Positions 1-6,070 of a stretch of DNA of 6,070 bases are shown here, piece by piece. Every line of letters starts with the position of its first letter. Within the stretch, counting starts at the first letter, position 1. The position numbers and the translations under genes were made by a program. The notes beneath the pieces were generated by a model, which was not told the origin of the DNA, searched no databases, and was given only the letters and a program-made list of their open reading frames with translations. Origin of the DNA: Bacilli bacterium (GTDB lineage: Bacteria; Bacillota_I; Bacilli_A; ML615J-28; CAG-698); assembly GCA_023228385.1 (NCBI GenBank), contig JALOBF010000096.1, forward strand, positions 1 through 6,070, written 5' to 3'.

Positions 1-4
1 TCGC

Positions 5-352
5 CTAAAAGTTTATATAATCAAAATAAGTAAATATTTTTTCAAATATAAAAATAAATAAAGGATAAGATAACGATCCGTACGCCGTTTTTACAAAAAA
101 ATCTTTTCCCAACAAAATAAGGCCGATTAACAGTAAAATAATATTAATTACCAAAATAATAAGAGCCGGATTAAAACCTGATTTTATTACCTTAATAATC
201 ACACCGATACCGGAAACACCGCCAATAACTAAATCTTTAGGTTCAATAAAAAAGCTAAAGGAAAAAGCAATTAATGCGACGCCAATAGTAATATAAATCC
301 ACTCTTTGATTTTTTTAATGGTCTTTTGCTTCTTTATCGCCGTACGGTTCAT
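5..352 (-). CDS. YitT-family membrane protein, N-terminal part only (ends early at TAG)
   Basis: The 115-residue product looks like the first part of a YitT/DUF161 integral membrane protein. It has a Lys-rich N-terminus (residues 6-16), a first membrane helix at about 18-36, the loop with the family's Gly-rich signature (GGVSGIGV, about 44-51), a second helix at about 62-81, and the start of a third at about 90-107. Family members are usually about 280-290 aa with more helices and a C-terminal DUF2179 domain, all missing here because the frame meets TAG at 5-7. The ATG at 350-352 has a GAGG ribosome site at 359-362, inside the last codons of prfB, and lies 3 bp beyond the prfB stop, so translation is probably coupled. 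In B. subtilis, from memory, a YitT-family gene (yvjA) also follows secA-prfB. The function of the family is not established. The early stop could be a nonsense mutation, a sequence error or a real short form; only 4 bases lie beyond it. Confidence 0.8.
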   Translation of the reverse strand: MNRTAIKKQKTIKKIKEWIYITIGVALIAFSFSFFIEPKDLVIGGVSGIGVIIKVIKSGFNPALIILVINIILLLIGLILLGKDFFVKTAYGSLSYPLFIFIFEKIFTYFDYINF

Positions 353-355
353 AAC

Positions 356-1459
356 TTACCTCACATTATATTCTGAACGTAAATAAGCATTGATAAAACC
401 TTCAATTTCACCGTCCATGACCGGACCAACATTTGAAACCTCATAATTTGTTCTAAGGTCTTTAATTAAAGAATAAGGGTGAAAAACATAAGAACGAATT
501 TGACCCCCAAAGCGGTTCAATAGCGGTTCACCGCTTATTTCCCGCAGTTTCTTTTCATGTTCATCCAATTCCAATTGATAAAGTTTTGACTTTAATATTT
601 TAAGCGCAGTTTCTCGATTTTGAATTTGACTTCTTTCATTTTGGCAACTAACACTAATTCCGGTTTGCAAGTGAGTAATCCGTACGGCAGAATCGGTGGT
701 GTTAACACCTTGTCCGCCATGACCACTGGCCCGAAATGTATCGATTCTAATATCTTCCGGTTTAATTTCAATATTGACTTCTTTATCAATTATCGGGATA
801 ACCGTACATGAACAAAATGAAGTATGACGACGCGCATTGCTATCAAACGGCGAGATGCGGACCAAACGATGAACACCGTGTTCGCCTTTTAAATATCCGT
901 AAGCCTTATCACCCGAAACTGTAAAAGTGACACTTTTAATTCCGGCTTCTTCACCGTCTTGATAATCCGTAACATCTAATTGATAACTATTGCGTTCAGC
1001 ATATCGGCTATACATTCGAAACAAAATTTCAGTCCAATCTTGTGATTCGGTTCCGCCCGCTCCGGGGCGTAATTCAACAATCGCATCGCAATGGTCATAT
1101 TCCTTAGAAAGAAGAATTTTAATTTCAAAATTATCCAGTTCTTTTTCGATTTTTTCAATTAAATCAATAATTTCTTTGATTACATTTTGTTCCGTTTTAT
1201 GAAAATCAAAATAAAACTCAAGTTCATCAATATTTTCTTTAATACGATTATATGTTTCGAGGTTATCTTTGGCTTCTTTCACTCTTTTTAATACAATTTG
1301 CGCCTGATTCATATCATTATAAAAAGAGGGTTCGGATATCTTTTTTTCATCGGCAACAATAGATTGATACAATTCCTTCGGTTTTATTGCCTGCTGTAAA
1401 CTGCTATGCCGATTTTTAAAATCTTCTATGTATTTATTAATCTGATAGTTTTCCGTAAT
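356..1459 (-). CDS. prfB: Peptide chain release factor 2 (RF2), probable AUU start, no programmed frameshift
   Basis: Class I release factor that reads UGA and UAA in the ribosomal A site and triggers peptidyl-tRNA hydrolysis. Counting from ATT at 1457-1459 the protein is 367 aa. It has an N-terminal helical domain with an Asp/Glu-Pro-x-Phe-Tyr-Asn-Asp block near residues 43-49, the PGAGGTESQDW block (132-142), the UGA-selecting tripeptide SPF (203-205, bases 845-853) and the catalytic GGQ (248-250, bases 710-718). E. coli RF2 has SPF at 205-207 and GGQ at 250-252, and RF2 is usually about 365 aa, so the long form fits. The first conventional start, TTG at 1370-1372, would remove 29 residues and has no well-spaced ribosome site. 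No ATG, GTG or TTG occurs between the secA stop and that TTG, in any frame. There is also no TGA in that stretch, so the CUU-UGA frameshift that autoregulates most prfB genes is absent. The residue after GGQ is Gly rather than the common His. The gene ends in TAA, 19 bp after secA and 3 bp before the YitT-family gene. Confidence 0.93.
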   Translation of the reverse strand: MTENYQINKYIEDFKNRHSSLQQAIKPKELYQSIVADEKKISEPSFYNDMNQAQIVLKRVKEAKDNLETYNRIKENIDELEFYFDFHKTEQNVIKEIIDLIEKIEKELDNFEIKILLSKEYDHCDAIVELRPGAGGTESQDWTEILFRMYSRYAERNSYQLDVTDYQDGEEAGIKSVTFTVSGDKAYGYLKGEHGVHRLVRISPFDSNARRHTSFCSCTVIPIIDKEVNIEIKPEDIRIDTFRASGHGGQGVNTTDSAVRITHLQTGISVSCQNERSQIQNRETALKILKSKLYQLELDEHEKKLREISGEPLLNRFGGQIRSYVFHPYSLIKDLRTNYEVSNVGPVMDGEIEGFINAYLRSEYNVR

Positions 1460-1463
1460 AAAT

Positions 1464-1470
1464 CCCTCCT
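1464..1470 (-). promoter_or_regulatory. Strong Shine-Dalgarno site of prfB (AGGAGGG)
   Basis: A perfect AGGAGG (1465-1470) lies in the 19-bp gap between secA and prfB. It is 5 bases from ATT at 1459 and 8 bases from ACG at 1456. It decides where RF2 begins, because it is almost 100 bases from the first ATG/GTG/TTG-type codon (TTG at 1372), too far to serve it. Confidence 0.85.
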
Positions 1471-1478
1471 TTTTCGCT

Positions 1479-3986
1479 TTATTGACCGCAACAGTTTTTA
1501 TATTTTTTACCGGATCCGCAAGGACATGGCTGATTACGACCTACTTTTGATGATTTAGCCTGAGCTTTTCGACGGGTATCCTCCTCTTTGCCGGAAAAAG
1601 TAGCGGTTGGTTTTACCACCGTTTCCCGAACCAAGTTATCGCGAATTTGGGCGCGGTTAACAAATTTAGTTGCATCATTTTCAATCGAAACAATCATTGT
1701 TTCAAATTTTTCAAACCCAACCTCCTGATATTCGCGCAGCGGATTAATTTGGGCATAAGCTTGTAATCTTACCGCTTGTCGCAGTTCACTCATTGCGTCA
1801 ATATGTTCCATCCAATAAGTATCAATAATGCGCAACAAAATAACCTTTAGAAACTCGCGATAAATTTCATCAGGAAAGCTTTCTTTCTTTTCATCGAGTA
1901 ACACCTTACATTTATCAGCAAAAACTTCAACACCGCTTTCTAAGTCCAAATCATTAAAATCAGCTTCAGTAACATAACCGGGACGAAAATAGATACCGTC
2001 AATTTCTTTAATTAAAGCTTGAATGTTAATCAAACTGTGTTTATCGTTGTCTAAACAGGTACTGATAATCCGATATCCCGTATTAGTCATCATTTTTAAA
2101 ATAATATCAGTTATGTCCTCTAAAAATAGTATTTCCGATCGTTGGCTATAAATGATTTCTCTTTGCTTTCTTAATACTTCATCATATTCCAAAACTGTTT
2201 TCCGCGTATCAAAGTTATTGCCTTCAATCCGTTTTTGGGCATTTTCAACAAAACGTGAAAACATCCTTGATTCTAATGGAGTTTCCTCACCGTCTTTTTG
2301 ATTAACAATATAACCGAGCATCGTTTTAAAACGATCACTACCGAAACGACGCATCAGATCGTCTTCGGCTGAAAGATAAAAACGCGAATAGCCGGGATCT
2401 CCCTGCCGCCCGGATCTGCCCCGTAACTGATTGTCAATACGCCGCGACTCATGACGCTCGGTACCGATAACCGCCAATCCGCCCAGTTCAACAACACCGG
2501 AGCCCAGTTTAATATCAGTTCCCCGTCCCGCCATATTGGTGGCGATTGTAATCGCACCTTGCTCTCCGGCACCGGCAATGATTTCTGCTTCTCTTTCATG
2601 GTTTTTAGCATTTAAAACATTATGAGGAATCCCTCGTCGCCTTAACATTTCCGATAACATTTCGCTGGTTTCAACCGCAATGGTGCCAACCAATACCGGT
2701 TGCCTCCGCCGAAAACGGGTTTCAATATCCTGAACAATGGCACGGAATTTCGCTTTCGTTGTTAGAAATATTAAGTCTTTATCATCAATACGGATCATCG
2801 GTTCATTAGTGGGAATCTCAACAACATACATATTGTAAATGTTACGAAACTCTTCTTCCTCAGTTTTTGCCGTACCGGTCATTCCGGCGAGTTTTTTATA
2901 CATCCGAAAATAGTTTTGGAAAGTAATCGTGGCAATCGTCCGAGTTTCTTTTTTAATTTCAACCCTTTCCTTAGCTTCAATCGCTTGATGAAGGCCTTCT
3001 GAATATTGTCGACCATGCATTAAGCGTCCGGTAAAGGGGTCAACAATAATTACTTTATTATCTTGAACCACATAATCAATATCGCGAATCATAATATAAT
3101 TGGCCCGTAAGGCATTATTGATATGATGGAGTAAGCTAACATGTTTTACATCATATAAATTTTCGATACTGAAAAATCGTTCCGCCTTTTCCATACCGCT
3201 TTCGGTCAATATAATATGCTTTAACTTAATATCAATTTGATAATCTTCTTCTTCTTTTAAACTTTTAGTGAACATATCAGCCTGACGATACAAAACGGCA
3301 ACATTCTTGGCGCCGCCGGAAATAATCAGCGGGGTTCGGGCCTCATCAATTAAAATCGAGTCAACTTCATCAACAATAGCAAAATTTAAGGGTCTTTGGA
3401 CCATTTGTTCTTTATATAAAACCATATGGTCCCGCAAATAATCGAAACCAAGTTCATTATTGGTTGAATACATAATATCGCATAAATATTGTTCGCGTTT
3501 TTCTTCACTGGTATATTCACGCAAATTAAGGCCGACGGTTAACCCCAACCATTTAAACAATTCACCCATTTCTCGGGCATCGCGCGAAGCCAAATATTCA
3601 TTAACCGTTACAATGTGAACACCTTCACCGGGTAGAGCATTAAGATACGCAACCATTGTTGAGGTAAGGGTTTTGCCCTCACCGGTCTTCATCTCGGCAA
3701 TATTACCGCCATGCATAGCTAATGCCCCCATTAGCTGAACTTTGAAAGGGGTCATTTTTAAAACCCTGGTCGACGCCTCACGAACAGTGGCAAACGCTTG
3801 AATCAATAAATCATCCAATGTTTCGCCGTCAGCTAGGCGTTTCCGAAAAATATCCGTTTGGGCCTTTAGATCGGCATCAGTATATTTTTTATACTCTTCA
3901 GCCAAAGCATCGATGCGATCGGCTAATTTTGCTACCCGCTTAAATTCTCGGTGTCCGGCGTCAAATAGACTTTTAAACACAGACAT
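1479..3986 (-). CDS. secA: Preprotein translocase ATPase SecA
   Basis: Motor ATPase that pushes unfolded preproteins through the SecYEG channel at the cytoplasmic membrane. The 835-aa product is complete and near the usual length (B. subtilis 841). Visible landmarks: N-terminal helix and Q-motif region ending in FKVQLMGALAMHGGNIAEM; Walker A TGEGKT (101-106); Walker B DEVD (206-209) followed by a DEARTPLIISG block; preprotein cross-linking domain at about 225-365, with VDPFTGRLMHGRQYSEGLHQAIEAKE at its end; the LAGMTGTA block (366-373); second nucleotide-binding fold with TNMAGRGTDIKLG (483-495) and the arginine-finger motif QLRGRSGRQGDPG (520-532); helical scaffold and wing domains with the conserved YWMEHIDAM block (724-732); and a C-terminal SEC-C zinc site with Cys821, Cys823, Cys832 and Cys833. 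The ATG is preceded by AAAGGA with 5-base spacing, and the N-terminus aligns with family members. It is the first gene of an operon with prfB and the YitT-family gene. Stop is TAA. No key residue appears to be missing. Confidence 0.98.
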   Translation of the reverse strand: MSVFKSLFDAGHREFKRVAKLADRIDALAEEYKKYTDADLKAQTDIFRKRLADGETLDDLLIQAFATVREASTRVLKMTPFKVQLMGALAMHGGNIAEMKTGEGKTLTSTMVAYLNALPGEGVHIVTVNEYLASRDAREMGELFKWLGLTVGLNLREYTSEEKREQYLCDIMYSTNNELGFDYLRDHMVLYKEQMVQRPLNFAIVDEVDSILIDEARTPLIISGGAKNVAVLYRQADMFTKSLKEEEDYQIDIKLKHIILTESGMEKAERFFSIENLYDVKHVSLLHHINNALRANYIMIRDIDYVVQDNKVIIVDPFTGRLMHGRQYSEGLHQAIEAKERVEIKKETRTIATITFQNYFRMYKKLAGMTGTAKTEEEEFRNIYNMYVVEIPTNEPMIRIDDKDLIFLTTKAKFRAIVQDIETRFRRRQPVLVGTIAVETSEMLSEMLRRRGIPHNVLNAKNHEREAEIIAGAGEQGAITIATNMAGRGTDIKLGSGVVELGGLAVIGTERHESRRIDNQLRGRSGRQGDPGYSRFYLSAEDDLMRRFGSDRFKTMLGYIVNQKDGEETPLESRMFSRFVENAQKRIEGNNFDTRKTVLEYDEVLRKQREIIYSQRSEILFLEDITDIILKMMTNTGYRIISTCLDNDKHSLINIQALIKEIDGIYFRPGYVTEADFNDLDLESGVEVFADKCKVLLDEKKESFPDEIYREFLKVILLRIIDTYWMEHIDAMSELRQAVRLQAYAQINPLREYQEVGFEKFETMIVSIENDATKFVNRAQIRDNLVRETVVKPTATFSGKEEDTRRKAQAKSSKVGRNQPCPCGSGKKYKNCCGQ

Positions 3987-3991
3987 ATTCT

Positions 3992-3997
3992 TCCTTT
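3992..3997 (-). promoter_or_regulatory. Ribosome binding site of secA (AAAGGA)
   Basis: AAAGGA lies 5 bases before the secA ATG at 3984-3986, which supports that start. Confidence 0.75.
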
Positions 3998-4019
3998 CTG
4001 TAATATTTATTATATATTT

Positions 4020-4048
4020 ATAATATCATTTTTTACCCTTTTATACAA
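4020..4048 (-). promoter_or_regulatory. Probable sigma-A-type promoter of the secA-prfB operon
   Basis: On the minus strand TTGTAT (4048-4043) and TATTAT (4025-4020) are separated by exactly 17 bases, close to the TTGACA-17-TATAAT consensus. The predicted start of transcription is near 4012, which leaves a leader of about 25 bases before the secA ATG, too short for a riboswitch. It lies just downstream of the terminator of the preceding gene, where a promoter is expected. The area is very AT-rich, so other -10-like matches exist (for example TATAAT-like bases at 4008-4019), and the exact start is uncertain. Confidence 0.6.
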
Positions 4049-4082
4049 GTTTTTTTCATAGTAGAAATGACAACTGTACAAG

Positions 4083-4115
4083 AAAAAATCAGCAATTAAA
4101 ATCCTGCTGATTTTT
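4083..4115 (-). terminator. Rho-independent terminator after the glycosidase-like gene
   Basis: Inverted repeat: arms AAAAATCAGCA (4115-4105) and TGCTGATTTTT (4094-4084) pair over 11 bp around a 10-base loop (4095-4104), and the 3' arm runs into a T-tract. It begins 4 bases after the TAA at 4120-4122. The other strand also has T-rich sequence after the hairpin, but no gene reads into it from the left, so it serves the minus-strand gene. It separates that gene from the secA operon. Confidence 0.88.
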
Positions 4116-4119
4116 CCTT

Positions 4120-6070
4120 TTAATAGCGGCGTCTGAAGATTAAATATAAAATTGCCGCCAATGTTGAAAATCCTCCAAATATATTTATCTTTGAACAAGA
4201 AAATGAAGCAGCTTTTTGTTTATAGATTGCCGATACCGTTAAATCATCGGCAACATTAGTATAAGTTGTGTCCCAGGATTCAAAAGTATAACCGCTTACT
4301 ATAGGAGCGTCCGGAGCCGTTGCGTCTTGTCCGTGCTCAACATTTTCCGTTTTAAGAATTTCGTCTTTGAAACCGATAAATTTTACAGTATATATATTTA
4401 TGGTATATTGGGCATATACGGTTAAATCTTCCTTGATTTCTGAAAAGGCGGCAATACTCCAAACCGGCGCTACGCGCTCATAACCCATCTTTTCCGGAAT
4501 CTCCGGGGGCGTAAGCGAAGCGCCATGATTAACCGTCTTAACAATATAGGTTTCATCATCAACGATAAAGGTTACAGTATATACATTGATGGAATATTGC
4601 GCATACACAATTAAATCTTCTTTGATTTCTGAAAAGGCGGCAACACTCCAAACCGGGGCTGTTTGATTGTAACCTGCTTTTTCCGGAATCTCCGGGGGCG
4701 TAAGCGAAGCGCCATGATTAACCGTTTTAACATCATAAGTTTCATCATCAACAATAAAAGTTACTGTATATTGTTTTATCTGAAAAATCGGATAAACTTC
4801 AATATCAGAATTAACCTCTGATAAATCCTCGCTCCAACCTATTAAATCATAACCCTCCTTAGCAACTGCAGGGGGGGTAACACTTCCCCCCGGCGTAACA
4901 CCTTTTACGGTAATAATCGTTCCGTCCTCGTTTTTAAAGGTAACGCAATAAAAATCATCATCGGTCGCAGTGCCTTCGCTTAAAGTATTGGTTTTGGACA
5001 GTGCCCGCACCGCATAAAAATATAAACCGTTATCTTTGTCGGAATAGGCGGCGGTAAGCGCCGATTTATCTACGCCGATGATATCGTATATTTCTTCAGG
5101 GGCATATGTAATCGGCTTGATGCTGCGATAAATAACATAAAATTTTGCATTTGGATTATTATCGAAAGTCAATATATTGGCGTTATCTCCCTGAGATAAA
5201 CTTAAATTTTGAACGGCCGGTAACTTTACCGAATTATAGGTTCGAATCTCCGGCATAATCGCCTTATGAGTCCAGGCTTCCGTTTTTACTTTCCGGAAAT
5301 TTTCCGTAAAATAGTAATTATACTCCCCGCCTTGAAAAGCAGCTTTTAAATGCTTGTAACTATAGATACAATGACCGCGAACATCCTCCAGTTTCGTGCC
5401 GTACTTTATCTCATTTAATGCTTCTTCCGTTTTATGATACCAATAAGTATTGTTTGATAAAACCCGATAAATTCCCATTCCCGAGTAAAGATTAACCTTC
5501 TTATTTCTTACAACCCTATCCCACCAATCCATAACATCGGCATAACCGGCAACATTATGTTCAAATGCCCAATAACTTTGGGGAAGGATATAGTCAATCC
5601 ACTCATTATCAACCCATTTTTTCGTATCACAATATAAGTAATGACCGTAATGTTCCCATCCCGCAGTATTAGATCCAATTGGTGATATTAAATTGCCATC
5701 AATATCATATTCGGCTTCGGCACTGTATCCGGAGTTTCGGTAAATCCCGGTCGGGGAAATACCGAGTTGAACAACGCGATCATTTTCGCTATTAAATTGA
5801 CGCATCGCGGTCGATAATTGTTCGATAAAAAGATCAACCTGAAGTCGGCGAAAGTCCTCAACCGATAAGCCATCAGTATTATATTTTGCCCGGGTTGCAG
5901 TATCATCTACCTTGTCTGCATAAAAATAATCATCAAAATGAATGGCATCGACATCGTACTTTTCAACGACTTCCAAACAGGTATTAACAATAAAATCCCT
6001 AACCACCGGTTCACCGGGGTTTAAGATAATGCCGCCGCCCGCTTTTAACAGATACTCCGGATTAGAAGCG
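4120..6070 (-). CDS. Surface GHL10-family (DUF187) glycosyl hydrolase with FnIII-like and InlB B-repeat modules; 5' end outside window
   Basis: The reading frame is open to the window edge: 649 residues are visible, and the true start lies beyond 6070. The first ATG/GTG-type codon (GTG at 6004-6006) falls inside a conserved stretch, NPGEPVVRDFIVNTCLEVV, so it is not the start. The fragment begins near NPEYLLK and carries the GHL10 signature DVDAIHFDDYFY (visible residues 39-50), then GISPTGIYRN (103-112), a WIDYILPQSYW block (157-167) and the end of the barrel near residue 279. A fibronectin III-like module follows (about 284-366, with the FYVIYRS strand), then four InlB-type B-repeats (374-619) and a Cys/hydrophobic/Arg tail (622-649). 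GHL10 relatives include B. subtilis YngK and E. coli DigH (YddW), which cleaves denuded peptidoglycan glycans; the substrate here is only an inference. The repeats and tail suggest a cell-surface protein; a signal peptide would be in the missing part. It ends in TAA just before a terminator and is not part of the secA operon. Confidence 0.9.
   Translation of the reverse strand, partial: ASNPEYLLKAGGGIILNPGEPVVRDFIVNTCLEVVEKYDVDAIHFDDYFYADKVDDTATRAKYNTDGLSVEDFRRLQVDLFIEQLSTAMRQFNSENDRVVQLGISPTGIYRNSGYSAEAEYDIDGNLISPIGSNTAGWEHYGHYLYCDTKKWVDNEWIDYILPQSYWAFEHNVAGYADVMDWWDRVVRNKKVNLYSGMGIYRVLSNNTYWYHKTEEALNEIKYGTKLEDVRGHCIYSYKHLKAAFQGGEYNYYFTENFRKVKTEAWTHKAIMPEIRTYNSVKLPAVQNLSLSQGDNANILTFDNNPNAKFYVIYRSIKPITYAPEEIYDIIGVDKSALTAAYSDKDNGLYFYAVRALSKTNTLSEGTATDDDFYCVTFKNEDGTIITVKGVTPGGSVTPPAVAKEGYDLIGWSEDLSEVNSDIEVYPIFQIKQYTVTFIVDDETYDVKTVNHGASLTPPEIPEKAGYNQTAPVWSVAAFSEIKEDLIVYAQYSINVYTVTFIVDDETYIVKTVNHGASLTPPEIPEKMGYERVAPVWSIAAFSEIKEDLTVYAQYTINIYTVKFIGFKDEILKTENVEHGQDATAPDAPIVSGYTFESWDTTYTNVADDLTVSAIYKQKAASFSCSKINIFGGFSTLAAILYLIFRRRY
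4123..4206 (-). other. C-terminal Cys/transmembrane/Arg tail, possible sorting or anchoring signal
   Basis: The last 28 residues consist of a short Ser/Cys segment (SFSCSKINIF), a Gly-Gly, a hydrophobic stretch of about 13 residues (FSTLAAILYLIF) and the ending RRRY. This is the three-part layout of C-terminal sorting tails (motif, membrane helix, basic end), but it has no LPxTG. It may simply be a membrane anchor. Confidence 0.6.
4213..4950 (-). repeat. Four tandem InlB-type B-repeat (Listeria-Bacteroides, Flg_new-like) domains
   Basis: Four units of about 60-63 residues lie at 4771-4950, 4582-4770, 4393-4581 and 4213-4392. Each opens with Y-x-V-x-F, has an HG or GG turn followed by a Pro-rich segment, a GY in the middle, a Trp-Ser or Trp-Asp, and ends with a V-Y/S-A/P-Q/I-Y/F strand. 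This is the beta-grasp fold pattern known from internalin B-type repeats, usually used as spacers or adhesive stalks on secreted proteins. Units 1 and 4 are diverged; units 2 and 3 are near copies. Confidence 0.85.
4393..4770 (-). repeat. 189-bp tandem duplication (B-repeats 2 and 3)
   Basis: The two 63-codon units match at 54 of 63 residues. At DNA level they share an uninterrupted 47-base identity (4490-4536 and 4679-4725), exactly 189 bases apart, and further shorter identical runs. The offset keeps the frame. The differences are clustered around residues 32-37 of the unit. Confidence 0.9.

Noticed and set aside
620..1202. Plus-strand open frames of 63 and 70 codons opposite prfB
   Set aside because: They lie antisense to a well-conserved gene, resemble no family I know, and are expected by chance.
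356..1372. prfB starting at TTG 1372 (338 aa)
   Set aside because: It would cut 29 residues from the N-terminal domain, and its only upstream purine-rich bases are almost touching the TTG. The perfect AGGAGG at 1465-1470 points to the longer form.
1373..1478. Classical prfB programmed +1 frameshift
   Set aside because: There is no TGA in the stretch and no CUU-UGA motif; the RF2 frame runs through without any interruption.
2354..2611. 85-codon minus-strand frame inside secA
   Set aside because: It is an off-frame reading of the conserved second nucleotide-binding domain of secA and has no independent support.
3987..4119. Riboswitch or SecM-like leader before secA
   Set aside because: The predicted leader is only about 25 bases, and the sole structured element is the terminator of the upstream gene.
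4010..4198. 62-codon minus-strand frame across the secA leader and the end of the glycosidase-like gene
   Set aside because: It runs through a terminator and a promoter, overlaps a real gene in another frame, and has low-complexity AT-driven composition without a convincing ribosome site.
5688..5906. 72-codon minus-strand frame inside the glycosidase-like gene
   Set aside because: It overlaps the conserved GHL10 domain in another frame; it is a shadow.
4120..6006. Glycosidase-like gene starting at GTG 6006
   Set aside because: The frame continues to the window edge and encodes family-typical residues (NPEYLLK and NPGEP) before this codon, so the GTG is an internal valine.
1..6070. Reassignment of UGA to tryptophan, as in Mycoplasma
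   Set aside because: RF2 is present with intact SPF and GGQ motifs, and the genes use TGG for Trp with no in-frame TGA needed. The stops seen are TAA (three) and TAG (one), so UGA use itself is not shown.

Overview
The window is one strand of genes, all reading right to left on the minus strand: the 3' part of a large secreted glycosidase-like gene (6070 to 4120), a terminator, a promoter, then a tight secA-prfB-yitT-family operon (3986 to 5). The DNA is AT-rich, Shine-Dalgarno sites are of the Bacillus type, SecA and RF2 are closest in style to Bacillota proteins, and the order secA-prfB-YitT-family gene is the one I recall from Bacillus subtilis (secA, prfB, yvjA). This suggests a low-GC Bacillota, probably an uncultured member of the Bacilli or the Acholeplasma/RF39/Erysipelotrichales neighbourhood. 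UGA is presumably still a stop codon, because RF2 is present with its SPF and GGQ motifs. The exact lineage cannot be read from the window.

Region 4120-6070: a 5'-truncated gene for a GHL10 (DUF187/YngK/DigH-like) glycosyl-hydrolase domain, followed by a fibronectin III-like module, four InlB-type B-repeats, and a C-terminal tail with a Cys, a hydrophobic stretch and three arginines. It looks like a cell-surface, membrane-held enzyme. Repeats 2 and 3 are a recent 189-bp tandem duplication. A Rho-independent terminator follows 5 bp after its stop.

Region 1-4048: a sigma-A-type promoter (-35 at 4043-4048, -10 at 4020-4025) drives secA (835 aa, complete), then prfB 19 bp later, then a YitT-family membrane protein gene 3 bp after prfB. 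The genes are not linked in one pathway; this is a housekeeping operon joining protein export, translation termination and a membrane protein of unknown role.

The most interesting point is prfB. It lacks the usual programmed frameshift, and there is no ATG, GTG or TTG where the protein must begin. A perfect AGGAGG sits 5 bp before an ATT codon, and starting there gives a 367-aa RF2 whose motifs fall where they do in other RF2 proteins. This suggests initiation at AUU, the rare start known from infC. The second oddity is the YitT-family gene, which stops at a TAG after 115 codons, about 40% of the normal length, 4 bases from the window edge. No wholly new system is visible.
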